Part shown: positions 1 through 7,155 of the stretch, one piece after another | How the letters are laid out: every line of letters starts with the position of its first letter | Numbering within the stretch: position 1 is the first letter of the stretch | Source: Deltaproteobacteria bacterium | GTDB lineage: Bacteria; Desulfobacterota; DSM-4660; Desulfatiglandales; Desulfatiglandaceae | Length of the DNA: 11,613 nucleotides | Assembly (NCBI GenBank): GCA_019307645.1 | Contig: JAFDJF010000122.1 | Span: 1 to 11,613 of the forward strand | Direction of reading: 5' to 3' | Position numbers and translations under genes: made by a program | The notes under the pieces: model-generated | Databases searched by the model: none | What the model was told of the DNA's origin: nothing | The model's input: the letters and a program-made list of their open reading frames with translations, nothing else

Positions 1-405
1 GTCCACCTCAATATATATAGTGCTTTCCTCGAACTTCCTCAAATATCCGGTAAAGCGACGGCGACCCTTCACGGGGACGATCATTTTGATCTTGATTTTT
101 TTCCCCACAGCCCGTAGAAAATTATCCTCTTTTTTGAGAGGCCGGTTCAGGCCCGGAGATGAAACCTCCAGGACATATCCATATGGAATTATATCTTTTA
201 CATCAATCAAGTCACCGATCTGCCTGCTTACACTCGCACAGTCATCCAGCGTAATTCCGCCCTCCTTATCAGCGTAAACCCTGAGAACCCATCTGCCATG
301 CTCTGAAAGGTATTCAATATCCACCAGTTCAAAGCCCATGTCATCAAGCACAGGCTCAACCAACTGGGTCACCTTTTTGATATCAAAATCAGCAGTATCA
401 AACAT
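1..405 (-). CDS. rimP: Ribosome maturation factor RimP (C-terminus cut by window edge)
   Basis: RimP binds the 30S subunit during its assembly. The visible 135 residues cover the N-terminal domain and part of the C-terminal SH3-like domain; the family is usually about 150-160 residues, so roughly the last 20 lie outside the window. The family hallmark VSSPGLNRPL is present, preceded by the typical run GGITLDDCASVSRQIGDLID and an N-terminal PVLDDMGFELVDIEY stretch. I chose ATG at 405-403 because the frame is blocked by TAG at 462-460 and the protein then begins at the normal distance from the conserved region. A TTG at 411-409 is an alternative. The ribosome-binding site is weak (GGG six bases upstream). 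In many bacteria rimP heads a rimP-nusA-infB operon, which would continue to the left; that part is not visible. A terminator-like hairpin lies about 100 bases upstream of the start. Confidence 0.95.
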   Translation of the reverse strand, partial: MFDTADFDIKKVTQLVEPVLDDMGFELVDIEYLSEHGRWVLRVYADKEGGITLDDCASVSRQIGDLIDVKDIIPYGYVLEVSSPGLNRPLKKEDNFLRAVGKKIKIKMIVPVKGRRRFTGYLRKFEESTIYIEVD

Positions 406-504
406 ATACAACCCGTCGGGCGATCGGCAATTTAAGCGAGCCCTCAGTATTAGAACCTTCTACTTCCACTATGGAGCCGGCAAACAGACACCCTTCTCGA
501 AACA

Positions 505-532
505 CAAAAAAAGCGGGCCATGATGCCCGCTT
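505..532 (-). terminator. Intrinsic terminator or attenuator ahead of rimP
   Basis: On the minus strand an 8-bp perfect stem AAGCGGGC/GCCCGCTT with loop ATCATG is followed by a run of T residues (A505-A510 on the plus strand). It lies 160 bases downstream of the tRNA and about 100 bases upstream of the rimP ATG. It could end the tRNA-Gly transcript. If rimP is transcribed from the candidate promoter at 584-612, it would instead sit inside the rimP leader and act as an attenuator. Similar GC-rich hairpins with T-tracts in front of rimP occur in other bacteria (recalled, not checked). Confidence 0.8.
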
Positions 533-583
533 CGAAACTACAGACTAATTTGTCGAATGCCTTTTACATAAGATCCCTAAAGG

Positions 584-612
584 AGTATAAAAAGCCTACG
601 CCAAGTCCGCAA
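584..612 (-). promoter_or_regulatory. Candidate promoter for rimP
   Basis: Minus-strand -35 TTGCGG (612-607), 17-base spacer and -10 TATACT (589-584). The -10 is good (5/6) but the -35 matches only in TTG. If used, transcription would start near 577 and pass through the hairpin at 532-505 before rimP. Transcription of rimP by read-through from the tRNA promoter is the alternative. Confidence 0.3.
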
Positions 613-691
613 TTCGAAGTAAACCAGCGCCAAAATCTGACGGTCAACCTCAAAAAGGGTTTCAGGCCACGTTCGGTCTCATGCCAACAAG

Positions 692-767
692 TGGAGCGGG
701 CAACGGGGTTCGAACCCGCGACACCAAGCTTGGGAAGCTTGTACTCTACCAACTGAGCTATGCCCGC
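692..767 (-). tRNA. tRNA-Gly, anticodon CCC
   Basis: A complete 76-nt cloverleaf can be folded on the minus strand. The acceptor stem GCGGGCA (767-761) pairs with TGCCCGC (702-696), followed by discriminator T and an encoded CCA (694-692). The D-arm reads TAGCTCAGTTGGTAGAGTA. The anticodon stem CAAGC/GCTTG encloses the loop TTCCCAA, giving anticodon CCC, which reads glycine codon GGG. The T-arm carries GGTTCGAACCC. The gene has its own upstream promoter at 793-821 and is transcribed divergently from the CorC-like gene. Confidence 0.97.
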
Positions 768-792
768 TTGAAATTCTATGTCAGCACAAAGT

Positions 793-821
793 ATTCTATT
801 ACACTCATCTTTAGCAGTCAA
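793..821 (-). promoter_or_regulatory. Sigma70-type promoter of tRNA-Gly
   Basis: Minus-strand -35 TTGACT (821-816), exact 17-base spacer and -10 TAGAAT (798-793). The predicted start near 786 leaves a leader of about 20 bases before the mature tRNA 5' end at 767. Confidence 0.8.
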
Positions 822-895
822 GAGATATTTAAGAGTACCATCAATGGCATGAACGGACAACGAACATCACCCAATCTCCTGATACTGCAAAAATC

Positions 896-924
896 TTGAC
901 ATTTAAAGCGGATAAACGTAAAAT
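896..924 (+). promoter_or_regulatory. Sigma70-type promoter of the CorC-like gene
   Basis: Perfect -35 TTGACA (896-901), 17-base spacer, -10 TAAAAT (919-924). The predicted start near 931 gives a 60-base leader. The leader contains CCCCTTAGGGG (956-966) overlapping GGGGCCCC (964-971), small alternative stems just ahead of the AGGAGA ribosome-binding site at 975-980. Confidence 0.75.
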
Positions 925-990
925 TTTTTGAAAATCCTTTCTGCAGAGGCAGTTTCCCCTTAGGGGGCCCCAACAGGAGACAGAATACCT

Positions 991-1863
991 TTGGAAGATG
1001 GTTCAGAACAAGGCATTTTTGCTTTCATCAAATCACTGATCAGAAAAAAAGCCCATCTGGACGACATGAACAATCTGGCAGAAGAAATCCATGATCTCAT
1101 GGATGAAGGGCAGGCCAAGGGCCTTATCACCAATGAAGAATCCGATATGGTCCAGGGTGTGCTTGATCTTAAAGAGATCCACGCCCACTCCATCATGATT
1201 CCACGCACAGAGATCTCCTCTGCTCCGGCAGACTCCACACTGGGAAAAATAATTGAACTGGTCACCGATTGCGGACACACCAGAATTCCCATTTTCGACG
1301 AAAATATTGACCAAATCTCAGGAATCCTCCATGCAAAGGACCTCCTCAGGCTGTTGGGCAAAGACCCTGAATCCGGGATTCCGCCTGACATTCTCAGGAA
1401 ACCCTATTTTGTGCCGGCCATTCAGAATGTCAGCCAATTATTAAAAGATTTAAAAGAAAAAAAGACCCATCTTGCCATTGTAACAGATGAATATGGGGGG
1501 ACAGCAGGTATAATCACTATTGAGGACATCCTTGAAGAGATCGTTGGGGAAATCATGGACGAACATGACGATGAGCAACCGCTCCTGACGGTCATGGATG
1601 ATAAAACCCTCCTTGTTGACGCCCGTCTGGAGGTCAAGAAACTGGAAGAACATCTCACAGTGGAACTGCCGGAAGGCGATTTCGAGTCTGTGGGAGGTTT
1701 CATAATCCACCTTCTGGGAAGGATTCCGCAGGTAGATGAAACAATATCCTTTGGGGACCTGGAAATCATCATTAAAAATGCCGACCAAAGAAAAATCAAC
1801 AAAGTCCTTATAAGACCCAATCCCCATCCTGACCCGAACATCCCCAACTCTGACGAATCCTAA
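991..1863 (+). CDS. corC: CorC/HlyC-family CBS-domain protein
   Basis: This is a 290-residue soluble member of the hemolysin C/CorC family. It begins directly before the CBS region and lacks the membrane DUF21 domain of longer relatives. Two CBS domains can be placed at about residues 67-124 (opening with SIMIPRTEI) and 134-190 (with GTAGIITIEDILEEIVGEI), followed by the C-terminal CorC_HlyC domain at about 205-283 (ESVGGFIIHLLGRIP). E. coli CorC (YbeX) has a near-identical layout and length. That family has been tied to magnesium/cobalt homeostasis and, in E. coli, to ribosome metabolism; the exact role here is inferred. The start is TTG at 991, ten bases after AGGAGA (975-980); the first in-frame ATG would delete about 25 conserved-looking residues. 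In many genomes this gene is followed by lnt, but here the next space holds only repeats. Confidence 0.93.
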   Translation: MEDGSEQGIFAFIKSLIRKKAHLDDMNNLAEEIHDLMDEGQAKGLITNEESDMVQGVLDLKEIHAHSIMIPRTEISSAPADSTLGKIIELVTDCGHTRIPIFDENIDQISGILHAKDLLRLLGKDPESGIPPDILRKPYFVPAIQNVSQLLKDLKEKKTHLAIVTDEYGGTAGIITIEDILEEIVGEIMDEHDDEQPLLTVMDDKTLLVDARLEVKKLEEHLTVELPEGDFESVGGFIIHLLGRIPQVDETISFGDLEIIIKNADQRKINKVLIRPNPHPDPNIPNSDES

Positions 1864-1872
1864 ACCACATAT

Positions 1873-1892
1873 AAGGGTTCGCGCAAAAATAA
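1873..1892 (+). repeat. Copy 1 of a 20-nt dispersed intergenic motif
   Basis: AAGGGTTCGCGCAAAAATAA starts ten bases after the corC stop. A second copy stands at 7043-7062, with three differences, all transitions. In both places the motif precedes a structured noncoding stretch and then an iterated-arm element, on the same strand. Confidence 0.5.
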
Positions 1893-1906
1893 CTCCAAGG
1901 AATAAG

Positions 1907-1980
1907 CCACTGGCAATGCCAGTGGTAAGAGCAATGGCTCTGACACTGATTAGTATCGAGAACCCAGAAATTTCGGGTTT
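1907..1980. repeat. Cluster of three hairpins downstream of corC
   Basis: Three stem-loops follow one another. The first is CCACTGGCA-A-TGCCAGTGG (1907-1925, perfect 9-bp arms). The second is AGAGC-AATG-GCTCT (1928-1941). The third is AACCC-N9-GGGTT (1961-1979). Shorter ones continue to 2018 (CATCA-AAA-TGATG at 1996-2008 and GTTTG-T-CAAAC at 2008-2018). None has a proper T-tract on the plus strand, so a standard intrinsic terminator for corC is not clear. A processing or stability role for the corC mRNA 3' end, or a dispersed palindromic repeat, are the likely readings. Confidence 0.55.
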
Positions 1981-2016
1981 GGCTCTAATCTCGGCCATCA
2001 AAATGATGTTTGTCAA

Positions 2017-2195
2017 ACTTAAGAATGACGAATAACGAACAACGAATACCGATTGACGATGGGTGGCGGTCGCTTCGCTCCATCATTTAATTGGAAATAT
2101 AAAAGAGTTATGCGTTCTTTCAATAATAATGATTGCGAAGCAATTCCTTAATTCGTAGTTTGTCATTTGTCATTCGATATTCGATTATTCAACTT
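2017..2195 (+). repeat. Element A: 179-bp element with iterated inverted arms
   Basis: The left arm (2017-2063) and right arm (2145-2195) are imperfect inverted complements of about 47-51 bases. Both are built from short units of the type CGAATAA/CGAACAA/GAATGAC repeated every 7 bases. Inside the arms stand GCTTCGC (2072-2078) and its complement GCGAAGC (2135-2141). The right one is the loop of a perfect ATTGC-GAA-GCAAT hairpin. A 30-codon open frame (2059-2151) fills the centre. No transposase is present. It lies between corC and the 3' end of the exporter cassette. The architecture matches element B at 7156-7357 although the arm units differ. Confidence 0.65.
2059..2151 (+). other. Micro-ORF (30 codons) inside element A
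   Basis: ATG at 2059 directly follows the left arm and TAA at 2149-2151 lies at the edge of the right arm. The product begins MGGGRFAPSFNWKYKR and ends DCEAIP. There is no convincing ribosome-binding site. Codons AAT TGG lie in the same frame as in the micro-ORF of element B. It may be the relic of a longer ORF after internal deletion, or chance. I do not claim that it is translated. Confidence 0.2.
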
Positions 2196-2238
2196 GATAG
2201 AGCGGTTGGCATGAGACCCCCTTTAGGGTGGACGCTTG

Positions 2239-2262
2239 ATACCACCAGTTCACTGGTGGTAT
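2239..2262. repeat. Perfect 11-bp-arm palindrome behind exporter 1
   Basis: ATACCACCAGT and ACTGGTGGTAT flank TC, five bases beyond the stop of the last cassette gene (TGA at 2270-2268). As RNA it forms a strong stem. On the minus strand no T-tract follows, so it is either an atypical terminator or 3'-end stabiliser of the cassette mRNA, or a protein-binding palindrome. Confidence 0.6.
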
Positions 2263-2267
2263 TCATT

Positions 2268-4691
2268 TCACATTTTTGGCCTGGTTCCTGCATTTTTTGT
2301 ATTCCCGACTCGTTCCTCTTCTCTGTCAGAATGTCTCGGGTGTCCATTCCGTTTAAGAAATTTGGGGCTTATTGTATTAATCAGTACCGGAAGCAAAAGC
2401 ATGGTTCCTGCTGAAGACGTAAACATGGTAAAGGCGATAAAACTTCCCATTTTAATCACTTCATTAAAAGACGAAAAAACCATTACAAGGAACCCGCACG
2501 CAACCGATACGGCATTGAACATGATCGCATTCCCCGTGATCTTAATCCCCTCGTTTACGGCATCTTCAGCGCCTTTGGTCATGAATCCGTGTTTTACACT
2601 GCTCAGCAGATGAATCGAATAATCTACACCAATACCGATGGCGATAGCTGAAACCATGGCCGCTCCTGAATCAAGCGGCAATCCGGTCGAACCCAGAATG
2701 CCGAAATTCATAAGCACAGAAATGGCCAAAGGGATTATGGCAAACAGTCCGCCAAGAGCGGAACGCAGGATAATCGAGGCAATAACAAAAACCATCACGG
2801 TTGAAAGAATAAGGCTTTTTACCTGTCCCATAATAATAAGGTCGTTAACGACAAGAGACATCTGGGATCTTCCGGTAAATGAAACCTTCAAACCTGAAAT
2901 CTCCCTGTCCAGCCAGGCAGACATCTTTTTCTTGACCCTCTTTAAATTGTCGCTGGAACCATCCTTTAAAAGGGCCACAATGCGTGCTTTTCTGTAATCT
3001 GATGTCACTAAAGATTCAAGGTCTTCAGGGTCGGAGTTCAGCAGCAGGTACTGGGCAACATGTTGCCTGGTTTCAGGGATGCTGTTGTATTCTTCTTTGT
3101 TCTCGTTCATGGCGTAGTTCATGCGCTTGATGGGTTCTGCGATGGTAGCCACCATTCCCACTTCAGGGTCCTCTTCCATATACGCTTTTAAGGCGTCAAG
3201 TTTTCGCAAAATATCCGGTTGCTTAAAATAATCGTCCTCGTCTGCCTCAAGGACAATAACCGTCGTGGTGGTACCGCTGAATTTTTCGCAAAAAAACGCA
3301 TCGGCCTTCCTGACTTCCGAGTCCTTTTTAAACATTGTTATGGCGTTGAAACCCGTATGCACTTGTGCAGAGAAAAAAGCAGCCGTTCCAATCAATAAAA
3401 CTGTTGTAACAAAAACCATCTTTTTTTTGCGCGTCAGTTTTTCGGCAATATTCTGAAGCAAAGGGACCAAATCAATACCGGATCTAAAACCGGCTGGTTT
3501 GGTTTTTTCTGTAATTCTATTCGAAATGCGATCAAAGACCAGCAGAATGGCAGGGACCAAAACTACTGAAACGATAAATGCCACGCCTGTGCCGAGTCCC
3601 ATGAAAAGACCAAATTCCTTTACGGTAGTGAGGCTTGAGGCCATGAGCGACAGAAATCCGGCCATGGTTGTCAGGGCTGCGGCCAGGACGCCCTGCCCCA
3701 CGATGGCAATTGTGTTTTCAACTGCTTCAGCCGCATCCCTTCCGTCGGCCCGCTCATCAGAGTAATGATTGACGATATGGATCGAATATGCACTCCCAAT
3801 GGCCACAAGGGTCACGGGAATGGTTGAGGTCATCATCTGCAGCGAAAAACCAAACAGTGTGATCAATCCCATTGTCCACAAGACGCTGACAACAATGGTA
3901 ATGAATATCATGAGAACGTTTGATATACTCCGCATGGCAAACAGTAAAAACAAAAGGACAATGACGAACACGGCGGGCAGCATCAGCAAAAAATCATTCA
4001 TCATATCGTCAGCGATTGCCGCACTTACAACCGGTGAGCCTGCGACATAAATTTGCACGGTTTCGCCGAATTCTTCCTGCTCGATTGTGCTGCGAAGCGC
4101 CTCCACCACTCTGGAGACCTCATCGAATGAAAGACCGGCTTTGTATTCAACCGCGATCGACGTCGCTTTAAAATCAGCGGAAACCAGATTACCCAGATAA
4201 AAGTCCCATGAAGTGATTTTTTCCCTTAACCGATTCATTCCCTCCGGATTTTCCGGCACCTTTTCCATGAGGTCACTGACCTCCATACCCTCTTCAGTGC
4301 CTTCTATATAATTAATGGTTGAGAGACTGATGACATCCTCGATGCATCTTCTCTTTTTTGTCCTTATTTCTCCGGTATCCGAATCAAGAAACGGGTCGGA
4401 GTCAATCCTTATTCTTTTCAATTTCTTTGATATGCTCTTTATTTTTGCTAAAAAATCAGCATTGAAAATATTATCCGTCACCAATCCCACCAGTATCATT
4501 TCTGTAATCCCGAATGCTTCCTTCATTGCATCCTCTGCAATCCTGGTGGGATGGTCCTCCGGAATCATTTTCGTGAGATCGGTATCGACTTTGAGGTTTC
4601 TTATTTCATAGCCCAGGAATATACTGACTAAAAAGATCAGACAGATGGTCAGGTACGGGTGATTGATGATGGGTTTGATAAGATATTTCAT
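2268..4691 (-). CDS. RND/MMPL-family inner-membrane exporter 1 (COG1033 type)
   Basis: This 807-residue protein has the full two-fold RND layout. TM1 lies at about 13-30, a first periplasmic domain at 31-230, TM2-6 at about 235-388, TM7 at about 424-442, a second periplasmic domain to about 620, and TM8-12 at about 626-773. The second half carries GIGVDYSIHLL (686-696) with Asp690 in a membrane helix, the position expected for proton coupling. The equivalent site in the first half reads GSAYSIH (299-305), with Ala in place of Asp. Such exporters use the proton gradient to move lipids or other hydrophobic molecules; substrate unknown. The ATG lies seven bases after the stop of exporter 2 with only AAGGGA inside the preceding coding end, so translational coupling is likely. 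The hydrophilic tail after residue 780 (RNGHPRHSDREEERVGNTKN) looks non-conserved. It is the last gene of the cassette. Confidence 0.92.
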   Translation of the reverse strand: MKYLIKPIINHPYLTICLIFLVSIFLGYEIRNLKVDTDLTKMIPEDHPTRIAEDAMKEAFGITEMILVGLVTDNIFNADFLAKIKSISKKLKRIRIDSDPFLDSDTGEIRTKKRRCIEDVISLSTINYIEGTEEGMEVSDLMEKVPENPEGMNRLREKITSWDFYLGNLVSADFKATSIAVEYKAGLSFDEVSRVVEALRSTIEQEEFGETVQIYVAGSPVVSAAIADDMMNDFLLMLPAVFVIVLLFLLFAMRSISNVLMIFITIVVSVLWTMGLITLFGFSLQMMTSTIPVTLVAIGSAYSIHIVNHYSDERADGRDAAEAVENTIAIVGQGVLAAALTTMAGFLSLMASSLTTVKEFGLFMGLGTGVAFIVSVVLVPAILLVFDRISNRITEKTKPAGFRSGIDLVPLLQNIAEKLTRKKKMVFVTTVLLIGTAAFFSAQVHTGFNAITMFKKDSEVRKADAFFCEKFSGTTTTVIVLEADEDDYFKQPDILRKLDALKAYMEEDPEVGMVATIAEPIKRMNYAMNENKEEYNSIPETRQHVAQYLLLNSDPEDLESLVTSDYRKARIVALLKDGSSDNLKRVKKKMSAWLDREISGLKVSFTGRSQMSLVVNDLIIMGQVKSLILSTVMVFVIASIILRSALGGLFAIIPLAISVLMNFGILGSTGLPLDSGAAMVSAIAIGIGVDYSIHLLSSVKHGFMTKGAEDAVNEGIKITGNAIMFNAVSVACGFLVMVFSSFNEVIKMGSFIAFTMFTSSAGTMLLLPVLINTISPKFLKRNGHPRHSDREEERVGNTKNAGTRPKM

Positions 4692-4698
4692 ATTAATG

Positions 4699-6996
4699 TC
4701 ACTTTCCCTTAAGGGGGGACAGATGATGGGCCGAATTGTGATTCAGGAATTTAGGTTTTATGATATTGATCAATACCGGCAGCAGCAGAAGGGTCCCTAC
4801 GGATGAAGTAACCATGGTAAATGCATTAAATGCTCCCATTTTTATCAAACCGTTAAAGGACGAAAATGTCAGTACAAGAAATCCGAATGCAACCGATGCG
4901 GCATTATAAATGATGGCGTTCCCCGTAATGCTGATGCCCTCACGTACGGCATTTTCCGGACCCTTTGTCATGTATCCGTGCTTTACACCATTGAGCAGAT
5001 GGATGGCGTAATCCACACCGATACCGATAGCAATAGAGGAGATAATCGCCAGGTTTGCGTCAAACGCTATTCCAGTGAGCCCGAGAATACCGAAATTCAG
5101 GAACACGGAAATGGACAAGGGGATGATGGCAAGAATGCCGCCCACAAAAGATTTCAGGATAAGTGCGACAATAATGAACACCGTTGGTATTGAAAATATG
5201 AGACTGATAATCTGCCCATCGAGAACCAGCTCATTAAAGGCAACGCCCATCTGTCCCCTCCCGGCTATTGAAACTTCCGGCCCTTTAAACTCCTTATTCA
5301 CCCAATCATGTATTTTCCGGTTGATTCTTGTCAATGTAGTGTGAGAACCGTCCGTCAGCAGCACGATTACACGGGCTTTTCTGTAATCCCATGTCACCAT
5401 TCCCTCAAGGGCTTCAGGATCCGAGTGCAACAATAGATACTGGGCCACATGTTGTTTGGTTTCAGGGACTGTATCGTATTCCTTTCTGTTCTCGTTCATG
5501 ACATAGTTCATCCGCTTGATGATGTCTGTAAGGGATACCACCATGCCTACTTCAGGGTCATTTTCCATGTATTTTTTCAGGCTTTCAAGTTTCCTCAAGG
5601 CTTCCGGCTCCTTAAAATAGTCGTCCACATCCGCCTCGAGCATAACTGCTACTGTATTGGTGCCGCCGAACTTTTCGCACAGCATGGCATCGGCTTTTCT
5701 GATTTCCGAACCTTTCTTGAACATTTTTATGGGGTAGAAATCCGGAGTCACCTGTAATGTAAAAATAATAGCAATGCACAGCAATAATATCGATATGATA
5801 AAAACAGGTTTACTTTGTCGTGTCATTTTCTCGGACAAATTTTGAAGGAACGGGACCAGATCAACAGGCTGCCTAACCTCCGCCGGGTTGTTTTTCTTAT
5901 TCCGCTTTCCAAAAATCCGATCAAAAATAAGGAGGGCGGCCGGGACAAAAACGACGGAAACGATAAACGCCACGCCTGTGCCGATGGCGGTAAATAAGCC
6001 GAATTCTCTTATCATGGTGAGACCTGAGGCCGTGAGGGAAAGGAATCCTGCCATGGTTGTCAGGGCTGCCGCAAAGACGGACGGGCCCACAGTGTTAATT
6101 GAATTTTCTACTGCTTCAACCACGTCCTTACCTTTTGCGCGTTCATCCGAATAGTGATTGATGATATGGATGGAATAAGCGCTTCCGATGGCCACAAGAA
6201 TAATCGGAATGGCTGAGGTGAGCATGCGGAATTGAAACCCGAACACCACAATCAAACCCATTGTACATACCACGCTGGCGGCAATGGTGACAAATACCAT
6301 AAAAACGCTTGACACCCTCCGCATGGTAATCAGCAAGACCGCAATTACAACACCAAACGCAATGGGAATCATCCTTGCAGTGTCTTTCATTACAGTGTTG
6401 GTCACCACCGCTGCTACGATCGGTCCGCCTGCGATATAGATGTCTACATTTTCAGCAAATTCGGCTTCGCCTACGGTCCTTTTCACCTCATCGGCCACCC
6501 TTTCCAATTCCTCATTTGATAGGGCCTTTTTACATTCAATGGAAATGGCAGTGGCTTTCAAATCCTTAGACACCACATTGCCCAGGTAAAAGTCCCAGGA
6601 AAGAATCCTTTCCTTCAGGAGGCTTACTTCTTCCCTGTTTTTCGGAACCTCTTCCATGAGGTCGCTGACTTCCATTCCCTCTTTAGTGCCGTTTATGTAG
6701 TCAATGGTTGAGAGGCTTGTGACGTCTTCAATGCATCTTCTCTTTTTTGTCCTTATTTCCCCGGTATTCGGATCGACAAAGGGATCGGATTCAATTCTTA
6801 TTTTTTTTAATACTTTGGATATTTTTTTTATTTTCTCCAGGAAATCAGTATTAAAAATATCATCCGTCACCAATCCGATAATGATCATGTCCGCAACACC
6901 GAATTCCTCTTCCATTGCTTCCTGCGCAACTCTTACAGGATTGTCCTCTGGAAGCAGGTACGGGTGCTTGATGATAGGTCTGATAAGATGTCTCAC
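4699..6996 (-). CDS. RND/MMPL-family exporter 2, lacking TM1
   Basis: This 765-residue paralogue of exporter 1 aligns with it throughout except near the N-terminus. Exporter 1 has 29 residues between HPYL and PEDHP, containing the first membrane helix and the start of the periplasmic loop. Exporter 2 reads HPYLLPEDNP, with a single Leu there. The remaining frame is open and keeps GSAYSIHIIN (271-280) and GIGVDYAIHLL (658-668, Asp662). The start is GTG at 6996-6994, twelve bases after GGAG. In-frame TAA at 7038-7036 and no upstream start or hydrophobic codons exclude a longer N-terminus. Losing TM1 should leave the first large domain on the wrong side of the membrane, or force a changed topology, so the protein may be inactive or partner with exporter 1. 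The C-terminus ends HHLSPLKGK seven bases before exporter 1. Confidence 0.88.
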   Translation of the reverse strand: MRHLIRPIIKHPYLLPEDNPVRVAQEAMEEEFGVADMIIIGLVTDDIFNTDFLEKIKKISKVLKKIRIESDPFVDPNTGEIRTKKRRCIEDVTSLSTIDYINGTKEGMEVSDLMEEVPKNREEVSLLKERILSWDFYLGNVVSKDLKATAISIECKKALSNEELERVADEVKRTVGEAEFAENVDIYIAGGPIVAAVVTNTVMKDTARMIPIAFGVVIAVLLITMRRVSSVFMVFVTIAASVVCTMGLIVVFGFQFRMLTSAIPIILVAIGSAYSIHIINHYSDERAKGKDVVEAVENSINTVGPSVFAAALTTMAGFLSLTASGLTMIREFGLFTAIGTGVAFIVSVVFVPAALLIFDRIFGKRNKKNNPAEVRQPVDLVPFLQNLSEKMTRQSKPVFIISILLLCIAIIFTLQVTPDFYPIKMFKKGSEIRKADAMLCEKFGGTNTVAVMLEADVDDYFKEPEALRKLESLKKYMENDPEVGMVVSLTDIIKRMNYVMNENRKEYDTVPETKQHVAQYLLLHSDPEALEGMVTWDYRKARVIVLLTDGSHTTLTRINRKIHDWVNKEFKGPEVSIAGRGQMGVAFNELVLDGQIISLIFSIPTVFIIVALILKSFVGGILAIIPLSISVFLNFGILGLTGIAFDANLAIISSIAIGIGVDYAIHLLNGVKHGYMTKGPENAVREGISITGNAIIYNAASVAFGFLVLTFSSFNGLIKMGAFNAFTMVTSSVGTLLLLPVLINIIKPKFLNHNSAHHLSPLKGK

Positions 6997-7027
6997 CTTG
7001 AATTCATTCTCCGTTTCTACATTTTTC

Positions 7028-7062
7028 GTAACAGGTTACCCTAAGGGCTCGCACAAAAGTAA
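7028..7062 (+). repeat. Palindrome plus copy 2 of the 20-nt dispersed motif
   Basis: GTAAC-AG-GTTAC (7028-7039) is followed by AAGGGCTCGCACAAAAGTAA (7043-7062), the second copy of the motif seen at 1873-1892. The stretch lies in the leader of exporter 2, outside the large inverted repeat. No convincing promoter for exporter 2 was found between 6997 and 7071. Confidence 0.45.
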
Positions 7063-7071
7063 AGAATCCGG

Positions 7072-7099
7072 GGCCTGTCGAAGATCCCGCTATTCGGGG
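7072..7099 (+). repeat. Left copy of 28-bp inverted repeat
   Basis: It matches the reverse complement of 7405-7432 at 27 of 28 positions. It begins GGCCTGTCGAAG and ends GCTATTCGGGG, and itself contains a short CCCG/CGGG-type palindrome. Between it and element B (7100-7155) lie CCCC-GCA-GGGG (7120-7130) and otherwise featureless sequence. Confidence 0.75.
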
Positions 7100-7155
7100 A
7101 GGGCACGGCATTGGTTTCGCCCCGCAGGGGTGTACATGGCCACACGGTCTTCATA

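Noticed and set aside
511..767. AAGCGGGCAT shared by the tRNA 5' end and the hairpin at 511-532, as an integration-site duplicate
   Set aside because: Only 10 bp, at the tRNA 5' rather than 3' end, no integrase, and the hairpin is explained as a terminator.
564..860. 98-codon minus-strand open frame across the tRNA
   Set aside because: It reads straight through tRNA-Gly and its promoter, so it cannot be a normal gene.
1450..2016. 188-codon minus-strand open frame overlapping corC and its 3' hairpins
   Set aside because: Most of it is the antisense of a well-supported gene, and the remainder is read through palindromes; no ribosome-binding site and no family match that I can see.
6997..7038. 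Upstream extension or frameshift that could restore TM1 of exporter 2
   Set aside because: The 13 in-frame codons before the GTG are hydrophilic, have no start codon and end at TAA 7038-7036; sequence similarity to exporter 1 resumes directly at the GTG.
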